NCBI GenBank assembly: GCA_041530395.1
Contig: CP136945.1
Location: forward strand, 2,108,001 to 2,172,000
Direction: 5' to 3'
Source: Thermosynechococcaceae cyanobacterium Okahandja
GTDB lineage: Bacteria > Cyanobacteriota > Cyanobacteriia > Thermosynechococcales > Thermosynechococcaceae
DNA: 64,000 nucleotides
Below, in pieces: positions 1-8,816 of the stretch. The notes below the pieces were generated by a model. That model saw only the letters and a list, made by a program, of their open reading frames with translations, searched no databases and was not told where the DNA came from. Numbering within the stretch: position 1 is the first letter of the stretch; the number at the start of each line of letters is the position of its first letter. Made by a program: the position numbers and the translations under genes.

Positions 1-216
1 ACTCGGGGGCGTGACCGGAGCCGGGGGCGACTGTAGAACCTCAGGAGGCGTAGTGGGTAAAGGCGGCGGATCCGGTAGGGGCGGCTGAAGTTCTAATTGG
101 GTGGGATTGGTCAGCGGCAAGGAGGCAACCGCAGCAGGTGCCAACCCGGGGCCTAGGCCCCACAGCAGGGATGCGGCAACCGACGGACTAATTTGCAGCC
201 ATAAAACTTTTTTCAC
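1..216 (-). CDS. Partial exported protein, proline-rich N-terminus
   Basis: Only the first 72 codons lie in the window; the rest continues beyond base 1. The start is a GTG at 216 preceded closely by GAGG; no other in-frame start is available before stops. The N-terminus has the positive VKK start followed by a hydrophobic stretch and an Ala-rich cleavage-like region around residues 22-30, so a signal peptide is likely. After that comes a run rich in Pro (PPLPDPPPLPTTPP), as in the linker of cyanobacterial outer-membrane or periplasmic proteins such as Omp85-type porins. The family cannot be decided from this fragment. Confidence 0.55.
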   Translation of the reverse strand, partial: MKKVLWLQISPSVAASLLWGLGPGLAPAAVASLPLTNPTQLELQPPLPDPPPLPTTPPEVLQSPPAPVTPPS

Positions 217-406
217 GTCCTCAACCCCACCTTAAGTTTCATTAATAAATAGCCCTAGCGCCGACCCACGTTAGGCCGATAGGTCACTTTTATAAATTCC
301 TAAAGTTACTCGAAATGGTGTGAGGAGAGCATATGCTACCGAATATGCCTTGACATTCTAACGGATGATTCGTCAATGGCCAAGTAAGTATGCGCAAACT
401 ACGGTA
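217..406. other. Intergenic region between two leftward genes
   Basis: About 190 bases with no gene that I can support. It holds the upstream region of the exported protein, including AT-rich sequence at 240-300 with a TATAAA-like element on the minus strand at 289-294, but no convincing -35 partner. A GAGGAGAG followed by ATATG near 321-335 starts a six-codon plus-strand frame that is probably chance. Confidence 0.4.
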
Positions 407-1066
407 TCAGCGGTTACGCTGGCGGCGCTGCCACCACAGGGGTACCACCGTTAGGAGCATCAACCCTAAACTGGCTGCCAGCAGAGGCAGTAGGTCTCCC
501 GTGGTCAGTAGGGTGTCACCGGCAGCACCAAACCAAGCGTAGGTGACAATGCTGGGAATTAGCCCAATAAATGTGGCGGCAGCATAGGTGGGGAAGGGAA
601 TGGTTGTCAAGCCAAAGCCGAAGTTCACAATGCTAAAGGGGGAAAAGGGGGCAAGGCGCACCGCTAAAATGAACCAAAAGGGTTGGGCTGCCACCGATTG
701 CTGTAGGGCGTGCAGCCACCGATGGTGAGCCATCCGCTCCTGTAACCAGTCGTAAGCGCAGTAGCGAGCCACTAAAAAGGCCAGAATAGCACCAAGGGTA
801 GCTCCCAACAGCGCCCAGACACTGCCCCACACCCAACCAAAGAGTGCCCCTGCCACCATCGGAAAAAAGGTTCCGGGTACGCCCACAGCCGTGGCTACAG
901 CAAATAGGAGCACATAGCCAACAACGGCGTAGGCACCCCAACTGCGAATGAGCATCACAAGGGCATGATAGTCAAACCAGCCCCCCACGGCCACCCACCC
1001 CAATCCCACGAGGGCGATCGCCCCCAGTAACCAGAGCGCAGGGGAGTTAAACCGAGGGTAGGGCAT
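407..1066 (-). CDS. TVP38/TMEM64 (VTT/DedA-like) family membrane protein
   Basis: A 219-residue integral membrane protein of the VTT (SNARE-associated) family, a group related to lipid scramblases and DedA proteins; its substrate here is unknown. The sequence shows a first membrane helix at about residues 10-30, the family pattern GTFFPMVAGALFGWVWG in the middle, and the re-entrant-type motif RLAPFSPFSIVNFGFG, followed by two further hydrophobic helices and a basic C-terminus (RRQRNR). I start at the ATG at 1066 (MPYPRF), 13 bases after a GAGG; the open frame extends further but that part lies inside nblS. It overlaps the end of nblS by 20 bases on the same strand, so the two are probably cotranscribed and translationally coupled. 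Confidence 0.8.
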   Translation of the reverse strand: MPYPRFNSPALWLLGAIALVGLGWVAVGGWFDYHALVMLIRSWGAYAVVGYVLLFAVATAVGVPGTFFPMVAGALFGWVWGSVWALLGATLGAILAFLVARYCAYDWLQERMAHHRWLHALQQSVAAQPFWFILAVRLAPFSPFSIVNFGFGLTTIPFPTYAAATFIGLIPSIVTYAWFGAAGDTLLTTGDLLPLLAASLGLMLLTVVPLWWQRRQRNR

Positions 1067-3002
1067 TTTCGACAGTGCTTTCCTCAGGGGGGAGCAACGC
1101 GGTCTCGTCAATGGCCAAATCAAACCAGAAGGTACTGCCGACCCCCACCTCACTAATCAGGTGAATTTGGGTATTGTGCTTATGGATAATATCCTGCACA
1201 ATCGCCAGCCCCAAACCGGTGCCCTCAAGGGTGTGGACGCGGTTTTCCACTCGGAAAAAGCGCTCAAAGATGCGGGGTTGATCTTCGGGCGCAATGCCCA
1301 TGCCGGTGTCCGACACTTCAATGCGCACCCGCTCCTGCTCAGGGTCATTAGGCGGGTGCCACACATAGGCTCGGATCGTGACCCGCCCTCCCTCGGGGGT
1401 AAATTTCAGGGCATTGCCCACCAAATTGGTCAAGGCACCAATGAGTAAATCGTAGTTCCCCCACACCGGTGGCAGTGGGGTGTCAATATCGGCAGAGAGG
1501 GCAATCGACTTGTTGGCCGCGTTCAGTTGGTAGGTGCGCAGGACTTGCTCAATCACATCTGCGATGGGCACGGCCCCAAACTGGTAGGGGCGACCGGACT
1601 CGAGCCGCGAAATATCTAAAAAGTCATTGACTAGGCGGGTGAGGCGATCGGTTTCATGGTTGGCGGTGGTCAGAAACTCTTGCTGCTTTTCGTCACTAAG
1701 CTCCCTACCATATTCTTGGATGGTTTCAATGATCGATTTAATATTGAACAGGGGGGTGCGTAACTCGTGGGAGACATTGCTAATAAGCTGTGCCTTGGCC
1801 TCGTTTAGCTCCACTTCGCGGGTAATATCTTGGATGGTAATGGCAATCCCCTTGGGTTTTTCCCGCTGCAAATCCATCACCGTCGTCAGCAGAATACGCA
1901 CCGATCGCGGGCTAGGTTCCTGCAGGGTCACCCGAAACTCTCCCCCTTCTGACTGACCGGAGGAGGCCTTAAACAGTGGGCAGGTGAGTTTTTCGCACAC
2001 GGGTGCCGGAAAGCAGGTTAAGGCACTTTGGCCGATGACATTCATGCCCTCCCAGTTAAATAACCGCTGCGCTGTTGGGTTGACCAAAATAATCCGCATA
2101 TCGGTGTCAAGGAGAATGGCACCATCGGCAATGGTCGAGACAAGGGTGTCGAGTTTGGCTTTTTCGGCTTGGAGTTCCTCTATATTTTGGGCTTCGTAGG
2201 AGGCTAGGCGCTCGGCCATATCGTTAAAGCTGGTAATCAGTTCTCCTAGTTCACCGCCAAAGGGCAGGTTAATCCGCTGCCTAAAGTTACCCGCCGCAAT
2301 GTTTTTGACCCCCTGAACCAGTTCTTTGATGGGTTGAGTAATGGTCAGGGCATTAAATACACCCCCTAAAATCACCATGATCCAAAGGGAGACAAACACC
2401 GCAATGGTGAGATCGCGGGTGAGGTTGGCAGAGGCAATGAAGGTTTGGTTGGGGTTGATGCCGATCGCCACCACCCCCAAGTTCTTGTTGTTATGGCGCA
2501 GGGGCACAAAAACATCCGCCACAAGACCATCGGGGGTTTGGTGCTGGCGCACCAGCGGCTCTTGGTGTTCGTGATAGCTGTCCGGCAGTTGCATACGGCG
2601 ACGCAGCGTGAGGGCACTTTCCACTTGGGGGGCCGAGTAGGGTAGGCCGTAGTAGATTTCCCCCTCCGGATCCGCGTAAAGAATGTAGCGAATGCTGGTA
2701 CTGCGTTCGTAAAACTTACGGGAAAATTCGGCAACAGCGGTGGTATCCCCTTGCGCCACTAGGGGAGCCACCTCAGCCGCTAGCAGCAACCCCAAATCGC
2801 GGCCATAGCGGGTGTCATTGAGGTGGGCATTGGTTTGAATGGTGTTCACGGCCCAAAAGGTGAGGGCGCTCATGATAATGGAGACCACAAGGGTGGCGGT
2901 GGCCATGAGGCGGGTTTGAATCTTAAATTCTGACCACCAGCGGGCAATCGCCCGCAAGCCTTCTGTTTTGTCCTCCTGTGCCGTTCGTTTCAAAACCACC
3001 AT
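1047..3002 (-). CDS. nblS: Sensor histidine kinase NblS (Hik33/DspA)
   Basis: This is the conserved cyanobacterial membrane sensor kinase that, with RpaB, controls high-light, nutrient and cold responses and phycobilisome degradation. The 651 residues show transmembrane helices at about 32-52 and 199-222 enclosing an extracytoplasmic sensor domain, a HAMP domain at about 223-275, a PAS domain at about 280-395, the H-box SHELRTPLFN with the phosphoacceptor at His412, and an HATPase domain with N-box NALKFTP (about 530), G1 DTGMGI (565) and G2 GTGLGLAI (594). Full length, no disruption. The N-terminal sequence around the first helix matches what I know of NblS/Hik33 closely. The downstream VTT gene overlaps its 3' end. 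Confidence 0.93.
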   Translation of the reverse strand: MVVLKRTAQEDKTEGLRAIARWWSEFKIQTRLMATATLVVSIIMSALTFWAVNTIQTNAHLNDTRYGRDLGLLLAAEVAPLVAQGDTTAVAEFSRKFYERSTSIRYILYADPEGEIYYGLPYSAPQVESALTLRRRMQLPDSYHEHQEPLVRQHQTPDGLVADVFVPLRHNNKNLGVVAIGINPNQTFIASANLTRDLTIAVFVSLWIMVILGGVFNALTITQPIKELVQGVKNIAAGNFRQRINLPFGGELGELITSFNDMAERLASYEAQNIEELQAEKAKLDTLVSTIADGAILLDTDMRIILVNPTAQRLFNWEGMNVIGQSALTCFPAPVCEKLTCPLFKASSGQSEGGEFRVTLQEPSPRSVRILLTTVMDLQREKPKGIAITIQDITREVELNEAKAQLISNVSHELRTPLFNIKSIIETIQEYGRELSDEKQQEFLTTANHETDRLTRLVNDFLDISRLESGRPYQFGAVPIADVIEQVLRTYQLNAANKSIALSADIDTPLPPVWGNYDLLIGALTNLVGNALKFTPEGGRVTIRAYVWHPPNDPEQERVRIEVSDTGMGIAPEDQPRIFERFFRVENRVHTLEGTGLGLAIVQDIIHKHNTQIHLISEVGVGSTFWFDLAIDETALLPPEESTVENALPSV

Positions 3003-3052
3003 GCTGCCTAAAAAAAGTACAAAAAATTTTCTCTGATTGTACGAGATTCTTC

Positions 3053-5578
3053 TTATATTTTGGCATCTGCGACGGGTTCTAAGCGGGCAAATTCCTCAAT
3101 GCGGCGGGTGTAGCGGTGGAGCATTTGCTCATTCCAAGCGGCATCTTGGCTGTTGACGTAAAGATGCACTAGGGGTTCACTGGCATCGGGCAACACCAGT
3201 ACCCAGTTGTGGGTGTTTGGGTCGCCAATTTTAACTCCATCAATGAGGTTGAGGTGCGATCGCGGGTGGGTTTCCACTAAATGGCGCATGAGGGAGCCTT
3301 TGGCCATCCAAGGGCAGCGAAGGGTGCGATGGTGGTAGTGCACCGTAGGTAACTCTTGGCGGATGGCGGTTAGGGGTTTGCCAATGAGCGCCAGCATTTC
3401 AATGAGCGTGGCAATGGTAAACATGGCATCAAACCCCGGATGCAACTGGGGAAAAATAAAGCCCGTTTCGGCGGCACCGCCAAGGACAACGCCGCTGTAG
3501 TGCTGGCAGGCTTCCATCAAATCCGTTGGATTGGTGCGGGTGCGCAGAATGTGCCCCCCCTGCTGCTGGGCAATGGTTTCCACGGCACTAGAGGTGGTCA
3601 CGGGTACCGCCACCGTGCTGCCCGGATGGGTCAGCAGCACAAGGTAGGTCATCAGCGCCGTTAACTCCTGATCGCTGACCACGCGGCCACTGTTATCCAC
3701 AAGGGTGAGCCGCTCGCCATTGGCGGAGACCTGCACCCCCAAGCTAGCAGACAAGGCCGTCACCACTTGCCCCAATTCCCGCAGCAGGCGTTGGCGCTCT
3801 AGAATATTCAGGGGGGTTGGGTGCAAGGTGGCATTCAAGACCACGGCATCACAACCAAATTTGTTGAGGATTTGCGGTAGGACAACACCGGACACAGCGT
3901 AGGCGTAGTCAATGACAATTTTGGCGGGGTTGCCGTAAAAGAGTTGGGTATTGAGCCATTTTTCAAAGCCCTGGGCGTAGGCGGCCACACTGTTGTTGGG
4001 CTGGCTCATGGTACCCACATCACTGAGGATGGCGCGGCGAATATCTTCGCGGAAGTAGGCGGTTTCAATTTGCCGTTCGCGGGCACGGCTGAGGTTAATG
4101 CCCTTGTGGTCAAAAAACTCAATCAGGAGTTGATCGGCGCGATCGGGGTGGCTGCGGACGTGAATGCCACCACTGACCGAGAGGGTTTGAGCGGCAAAGC
4201 GGGCAATGGGCAGGGCGATCGCCTCTAGGTTCAACACATGAATGCCCACCGACATCAGCCCCGACATGAGGGCGTGCGCTACCATGCGTGAAACACTGCG
4301 CTGATCGCGAGACACCAGAACACTGGTTCCGGGTTCAAGGGTAGAGGCATAGGCTGCCGCTAAGCGGACGGCAAACTCCGGCGTAATATCAACATTAGCC
4401 ACCCCAGCCACTCCCCGCTGCCCAAACAGATAGCGCTGGCCGGTGGTACCCCAAATTAAGCTGTCGTTGACAATGGCGCCCGGCTCCACCCGCTTGCCCG
4501 GCCACAACCGCACCCCCTGACTTAAACTGGCCTCTTCGCCAATAACGCAGCGGGTACCGACAATAACCCCTTCCTGGAGGCTAACGTGGCGATCGACATG
4601 GACTTGGCGACCCAAGATACAGTGTTCCAGTTGGCTGTCATCCCCGATAAACGCGCCATTCCAAGCCACCACTGCCCGCAGTTGCGCCCCATTACTCACA
4701 ATCACGTTATCTCCCAAGACCGTACCCGCCCCAAGGGTCACGCCGCTGCCAAGGCGACAGTTATTGCCTAGGACAACGGGCGCTTGTAACTCTAGATCCG
4801 GCGGTAAACTGGTGTTCCGCCCCACCCAAACCCGGGGCTGTACCTCAGTGCCCTGAATATCAAGCTGCACCCGACCATACAGAACATCCTGCTGCACCTG
4901 CTGATAGGTTTGGAGGCTACCCACATCGCACCAGTAGGCATCGGTAATGTAGCCGTACATGGGCACATCGGCCTGCAGCAACAGCGGGAACAGATCCCGG
5001 GAAAAATCCCGCTCCATCCCAGCGTTGAGGTAGTCCATCACGGCTGGGTTCAGCAGATACATGCCGGTGTTGACCGTATCGGTAAACACTTCTCCCGCGG
5101 AGGGTTTTTCTAAAAAGCGACGAATTCGGCCCTCGCTGTCGGTAAAGACAATGCCAAATTCCTTCGGGTTGGGCACCCGCGCCAAAATTAACGTGACCGG
5201 AGCGCCGTGGTGCTGGTGAAAGCGGATGGCCTCGCTCAGGTTAACATCGGTAATGCTATCGCCACTGACCACCAGAAAGGGATCCGCCAACAGGTGGGCA
5301 ATATTTTTCACCGAGCCTGCGGTACCAAGGGGCTGTTCCTCCTCCACCACGTAGCTGAGGTGTACGCCAAACTCGGCACCATCGCCAAAATAGTCCCGCA
5401 CCACATCCGGAAGATAGTGCAGCGTCATCACAACATCGTCAAGGCCGTGGTAGCGCAACAGATTGAGAATATGCTCGGCAATGGGGCGATTCACCACCGG
5501 CACCATTGGCTTGGGTAAATCGCAGGTGAGGGGACGCAGCCGTGTGCCACTGCCTCCAGCCATGAGGACGACCCGCAC
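3053..5578 (-). CDS. Nucleotidyltransferase fused to a degenerate phosphomannomutase-like domain
   Basis: An 841-residue fusion annotated in many cyanobacteria as mannose-1-phosphate guanylyltransferase/phosphomannomutase. Residues 1-235 form a sugar-nucleotide transferase domain with the signature GGSGTRLRPLT and PKPM; residues about 245-375 are hexapeptide (left-handed beta-helix) repeats; residues 380-841 have the phosphohexomutase fold. In the mutase part all four catalytic loops are altered: no phosphoserine loop (GIHVRSHPDR at about 471), no DGDxDR metal loop (SANGERL at 618), AETGFIF in place of the sugar loop, and DASEPL in place of the phosphate loop. I infer that only the transferase half is catalytic. 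Start is GTG at 5578 with a full AGGAGGTGAA ribosome site at 5581-5590. Divergent from mrdA. Confidence 0.85.
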   Translation of the reverse strand: MRVVLMAGGSGTRLRPLTCDLPKPMVPVVNRPIAEHILNLLRYHGLDDVVMTLHYLPDVVRDYFGDGAEFGVHLSYVVEEEQPLGTAGSVKNIAHLLADPFLVVSGDSITDVNLSEAIRFHQHHGAPVTLILARVPNPKEFGIVFTDSEGRIRRFLEKPSAGEVFTDTVNTGMYLLNPAVMDYLNAGMERDFSRDLFPLLLQADVPMYGYITDAYWCDVGSLQTYQQVQQDVLYGRVQLDIQGTEVQPRVWVGRNTSLPPDLELQAPVVLGNNCRLGSGVTLGAGTVLGDNVIVSNGAQLRAVVAWNGAFIGDDSQLEHCILGRQVHVDRHVSLQEGVIVGTRCVIGEEASLSQGVRLWPGKRVEPGAIVNDSLIWGTTGQRYLFGQRGVAGVANVDITPEFAVRLAAAYASTLEPGTSVLVSRDQRSVSRMVAHALMSGLMSVGIHVLNLEAIALPIARFAAQTLSVSGGIHVRSHPDRADQLLIEFFDHKGINLSRARERQIETAYFREDIRRAILSDVGTMSQPNNSVAAYAQGFEKWLNTQLFYGNPAKIVIDYAYAVSGVVLPQILNKFGCDAVVLNATLHPTPLNILERQRLLRELGQVVTALSASLGVQVSANGERLTLVDNSGRVVSDQELTALMTYLVLLTHPGSTVAVPVTTSSAVETIAQQQGGHILRTRTNPTDLMEACQHYSGVVLGGAAETGFIFPQLHPGFDAMFTIATLIEMLALIGKPLTAIRQELPTVHYHHRTLRCPWMAKGSLMRHLVETHPRSHLNLIDGVKIGDPNTHNWVLVLPDASEPLVHLYVNSQDAAWNEQMLHRYTRRIEEFARLEPVADAKI

Positions 5579-5688
5579 ACTTCACCTCCTTTTGCGTGTT
5601 GTGAGATGCCACCCTAATTTTCAGTGTATGGGATGCCACAGTGATACAGTGACAGTGTTACCCTTTATGTTTTGCCGCCTCCGTGCCT
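5579..5688. promoter_or_regulatory. Divergent intergenic region with repeated motifs
   Basis: This 110-base region separates the leftward transferase fusion from rightward mrdA and must hold both promoters. GATGCCAC occurs twice (5605-5612 and 5632-5639) and CAGTG four times (5622, 5639, 5647, 5653). The pattern resembles binding sites for a shared regulator, but no known operator is recognised. I could not assign clear -10/-35 pairs. Confidence 0.35.
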
Positions 5689-7458
5689 ATGGCCATGCTG
5701 AAAACGCGAACTGCCAATTACCAAGCCTTTGACCGTACGATCGGTCAGCAGGGACGGGTGCTGGTTTTCTTGTTTGTGATGACGGCGTTCCTCTTTGGTG
5801 GCATTGGCAGCCGTCTTGGCTATTTGCAGTTGGTTGAAGGCGATCGCAATCGCCAAATGGCCGATGAAAATCGCATTCGCTTAATTCCCAAGCCACCGGA
5901 GCGGGGCAAAATTTTAGATCGCAAAGGGCGGATTTTAGCGGGGAATACGTTTTCCTACTCCGTGTTCCTGTGGCCATTGGCGGCTAAAAAGCCCGAGTGG
6001 CCACAAACCGTGCAACTGCTCTCAAAAATTCTTAACATTCCGACCGCCGAAATTCAGCAGCGGGTCGAGCAAGCGGGGGTGAACTCGCCCTCCCTCATCC
6101 GCATTGCCCAGGGCATTAGCCAAGCGCAAATTGTTGCCCTTGAGGAACACCGGAGTTTTCTCAGGGGCGTGGAGGTGGATCGGGAGGCGCTGCGCTTTTA
6201 TCCCCACGGTGAAATTGGTGCCCACATTCTGGGCTACATTGGCGAACTCAACGAGGAGGAACTGGCGGCCCGCCGTGACCAAGGGTATCGCCTTGGGGAT
6301 GTCATGGGCAAAATGGGAGTGGAAGCCACCTATGAATCCACGCTGCGGGGAACATGGGGTGGGCAGCAGGTGGAGGTGGATGGCCAAGGTAAGGTCATTC
6401 GCATTTTGGGTCAAAAGGTGGCCCGTCCGGGCAATGATATTACCCTCTCGATTGATCTGGATTTGCAAAAAGCCGCTGAGGCGGCCTTAGGCACCCGTAA
6501 CGGTGCGATCGTGGCAATGGATCCCCGCGATGGAGCCATTCTGGCTTTAGCCAGCTATCCGGCCTTTGATCCCAACTGGTTTGCGCGGCGCATGACCCAA
6601 GCCCAGTGGGATGAACTGCAACGTCGCCAATTTCCCTTTGTCAACCGTGCGTTGCAGGGGTTTCCGCCCGCCAGCACCTTTAAGATCGTGACCGCAGTCG
6701 CGGGATTAGAATCCGGCAAGTTTAGCCCAGATACGGTACTGATGACCTATCCGGCGCTCTATACGGGCGGCTTTGCCTTTCACGATTGGAACCGCGCCGG
6801 GTTTGGCCCCCAAGGGTTCGCCGGGGCATTGGCCTGGAGTAGTAATACGTTTTTTGGTCAGGTGGCGCGGCGGATTGGTCCTGAAACTCTCGTGGAGTGG
6901 GCACGCCGTTTTGGCATGGGGTCAAAGACGGGCATTGATCTACCTGGGGAGGCTCCCGGATTTGTGCCGGATCCCCAGTGGAAACAGGAGACGTTTGGTG
7001 AAGGCTGGTACGATGGCGACTCTTTAATTATCTCGATTGGTCAGGGGGCGCTACAGGTAAGTCCACTGCAAGCGGCGGTGATGTTTGCCGTCCCTGCGAA
7101 CGGTGGCTATAAGGTGCGCCCCCACCTGATTCGCTCCGATAACCCGGATCGCTGGCGGCAGTCCCTCAACTTAAAGCCCTCGACGGTCAGGGTTGTGCGG
7201 CAAGGGTTGCGTCAGGTGGTCACCAATGGTACTGGCGGTGCCTTAAATGTGCCCGAGGTGGCGATCGCCGGTAAAAGCGGCACGGGCGAAGACCCACCCC
7301 GACCCCATCACACCTGGTTTGGTGGCTATGCACCGGCGGAAAACCCCGAAATTGTGGTTGTGGCCTTTGCCGAAAATTCTGGCGGTGGCGGTGGCTCGGT
7401 TTGCGGCCCGATGGTGCTCAAGGTCATCCAAGCCTATATGCAAATTCGCAATCGCTAG
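5689..7458 (+). CDS. mrdA: Penicillin-binding protein 2, peptidoglycan transpeptidase
   Basis: Class B PBP2, the D,D-transpeptidase of the elongation machinery that cross-links peptidoglycan in the periplasm. It has a short cytoplasmic tail, one membrane anchor (about residues 24-45), a PBP dimerisation domain, and a transpeptidase domain with the three active-site motifs: STFK (nucleophilic Ser about 329), SSN (about 384) and KSGT (about 529). Length of about 589 residues is normal. Starts at GTG 5683, ATG 5689 and ATG 5695 are all in frame and none has a clear ribosome site; I chose ATG 5689. It ends 89 bases before the next rightward gene. Confidence 0.92.
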   Translation: MAMLKTRTANYQAFDRTIGQQGRVLVFLFVMTAFLFGGIGSRLGYLQLVEGDRNRQMADENRIRLIPKPPERGKILDRKGRILAGNTFSYSVFLWPLAAKKPEWPQTVQLLSKILNIPTAEIQQRVEQAGVNSPSLIRIAQGISQAQIVALEEHRSFLRGVEVDREALRFYPHGEIGAHILGYIGELNEEELAARRDQGYRLGDVMGKMGVEATYESTLRGTWGGQQVEVDGQGKVIRILGQKVARPGNDITLSIDLDLQKAAEAALGTRNGAIVAMDPRDGAILALASYPAFDPNWFARRMTQAQWDELQRRQFPFVNRALQGFPPASTFKIVTAVAGLESGKFSPDTVLMTYPALYTGGFAFHDWNRAGFGPQGFAGALAWSSNTFFGQVARRIGPETLVEWARRFGMGSKTGIDLPGEAPGFVPDPQWKQETFGEGWYDGDSLIISIGQGALQVSPLQAAVMFAVPANGGYKVRPHLIRSDNPDRWRQSLNLKPSTVRVVRQGLRQVVTNGTGGALNVPEVAIAGKSGTGEDPPRPHHTWFGGYAPAENPEIVVVAFAENSGGGGGSVCGPMVLKVIQAYMQIRNR

Positions 7459-7547
7459 CTCCGGTGTTGCTCTGGTTAGGCAATCGAGCTAGCATAGCCT
7501 TGTCGGTTGTGCCGTTGAACCAGCGTGTACCCACAGTTGCTCCCACG

Positions 7548-8123
7548 ATGAAACAGGTACTCACTGTCCGCCGATTCTGGGCGGGCCTGCTGGCTGCTAG
7601 CGGGGCGATCGCGCCATTGCAACCGCTCCGTGCCAATGGTAGCGCCGCCTTACCGACAGCCGTGGCCGCGGCGATCGCCATGCCCGTTGCCGTCAACCGC
7701 GTTGTTTTAAGTGAATCCCCCTCAGAGGTGGGGCTGACGGTACCCAGCCTATGGTGGGCAATACAACAGTTTGGTGGCACAGCCGTACAGCGCTGGCAAG
7801 CCTATCCCGCTGAAGTGGGCGTTGGTGGCCGGGTTGATCTGTTTATTGCCCCTAGCGTTTGGGGACGGATGTCCTACCTGCAACGGTTTGCCCTCGTCAA
7901 TCAGTTGGGCAACACCAGTCGTAGCTTTGGCTATAACCTGATCCTGCGCGATCGCCGTGATGTCATCTACGGTGCCTACACCTGCCGTTTTGATGCCGTA
8001 GCAGCCCAATACCTGCCCCAAGCCATCGATGCCACGGGCGCAGCCGTACCCCTCTTTTTACCCCAGACAGAACTCGACTGTAGCGTTTGGATTAACCCCA
8101 ATATTCCGGTAAGTTTGCTCTAA
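7548..8123 (+). CDS. Conserved exported protein of unknown function
   Basis: 191 residues. The start is ATG 7548 (MKQVLTVRRFWAG): a basic N-terminus, a hydrophobic Ala/Leu segment and a likely cleavage around residue 28 (LRANG) suggest export. The mature part has no catalytic motif I recognise; it contains two Cys residues near the C-terminal half (YTCRF and ELDCSVW) that could form a disulfide. The frame is open further upstream into the mrdA 3' end, but that part lacks protein-like character. It lies just downstream of mrdA and could be cotranscribed with it; nothing else indicates its role. Confidence 0.65.
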   Translation: MKQVLTVRRFWAGLLAASGAIAPLQPLRANGSAALPTAVAAAIAMPVAVNRVVLSESPSEVGLTVPSLWWAIQQFGGTAVQRWQAYPAEVGVGGRVDLFIAPSVWGRMSYLQRFALVNQLGNTSRSFGYNLILRDRRDVIYGAYTCRFDAVAAQYLPQAIDATGAAVPLFLPQTELDCSVWINPNIPVSLL

Positions 8124-8144
8124 GCTCTGGGCTGTCCCTAGGGG

Positions 8145-8171
8145 TTGATTTTCAGCACGATGGGCTATAAT
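8145..8171 (+). promoter_or_regulatory. Promoter of tRNA-Leu
   Basis: A consensus TATAAT at 8166-8171 lies 12 bases before the tRNA. A TTGATT at 8145-8150 may be the -35 element, though the 15-base spacer is short. Confidence 0.55.
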
Positions 8172-8182
8172 AGTTAAGCTAC

Positions 8183-8263
8183 GCGGATGTGGCGGAATTG
8201 GTATACGCGCACGTTTGAGGGGCGTGTGGCTTTGCCTTGCGAGTTCGAGTCTCGCCATCCGCA
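8183..8263 (+). tRNA. trnL-GAG: tRNA-Leu (anticodon GAG)
   Basis: An 81-base type II tRNA. The acceptor stem GCGGATG pairs with CATCCGC and the discriminator is A; CCA is not encoded. The anticodon stem CACGT/GCGTG encloses the loop TTGAGGG, giving anticodon GAG. A long variable arm and the T loop GTTCGAGTC follow, as expected for leucine tRNAs. Confidence 0.93.
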
Positions 8264-8284
8264 TCACCCCACAAGACAACCGGC

Positions 8285-8316
8285 AAAAAAAGCGGCTGAC
8301 CCCTAAGGAGCCAGCC
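8285..8316 (-). terminator. Rho-independent terminator of ycf35
   Basis: Read on the minus strand, GGCTGGCTCC pairs with GGGGTCAGCC across a TTA loop (ten pairs, two of them G-U), followed by GC and a run of seven T. It lies 54 bases downstream of the ycf35 stop and closes the leftward RHH-ycf46-ycf35 unit. Confidence 0.8.
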
Positions 8317-8369
8317 CGTTGCTTACTTGGGAACGCGCGCTAGACAGTAGAAAGCGGTTAGAAACAGGA

Positions 8370-8723
8370 TTAGCTATGCACCACGAGTTTGACATTGGCA
8401 TTCTGAAGGCCGGGGCGCTTCACCTCTGCCAAGGTTTTGTTAATGGCATACTTTTGATTAATCGAGTTAATTAGCTCTGTTTGGTTGTGCTTTTTGGCAA
8501 CCCCCCACAGATCGGCAATCAAATCAAAAGTACCATCGGCATTCCGGGACCAGCCCAGATCATACTCGCCGTCAAGCACAGCAACAATGTCAGAGCGAAC
8601 TCGCTGGCCATTGTAGCCACGCACATCCGCATCGGTTTTTACCGTAATACCCAAATCCCGTAGCGATGCTTTGAGGATTTCGGCATCGGAGATTTTGGTG
8701 CGCAGAGTGCTGAAGTGAGACAT
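8370..8723 (-). CDS. ycf35: Ycf35 family protein (DUF1257)
   Basis: A 117-residue protein conserved in cyanobacteria and in red-algal plastids, where it is called Ycf35; its biochemical function is not established. Recognised from the N-terminus MSHFSTLRTKI and the internal segments DVRGYNGQRV and DLIADLWGVAKKHNQ. The start ATG at 8723 is set by a perfect GGAGG at 8734-8738; a longer in-frame extension lies upstream of that ribosome site and is rejected. It follows ycf46 in the same orientation, 124 bases downstream, and is closed by a clear terminator, so the two Ycf proteins are probably made from one transcript. Confidence 0.88.
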   Translation of the reverse strand: MSHFSTLRTKISDAEILKASLRDLGITVKTDADVRGYNGQRVRSDIVAVLDGEYDLGWSRNADGTFDLIADLWGVAKKHNQTELINSINQKYAINKTLAEVKRPGLQNANVKLVVHS

Positions 8724-8816
8724 AGTTGGATTTCCTCCAGATTGAGACAAAAACAAAAGAGACATTGGACTGAATGACCCACAATTTATGGCGAACCAAA
8801 CCCTTGTGGTGGGGTC

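Noticed and set aside
321-352. Six-codon frame with a good ribosome site (GAGGAGAG)
   Set aside because: Too short to support as a gene and not linked to a downstream gene on that strand; could be chance.
8058-8279. Minus-strand frame across the tRNA-Leu gene
   Set aside because: It is the complement of the tRNA and the end of the exported-protein gene, with no protein-like features.
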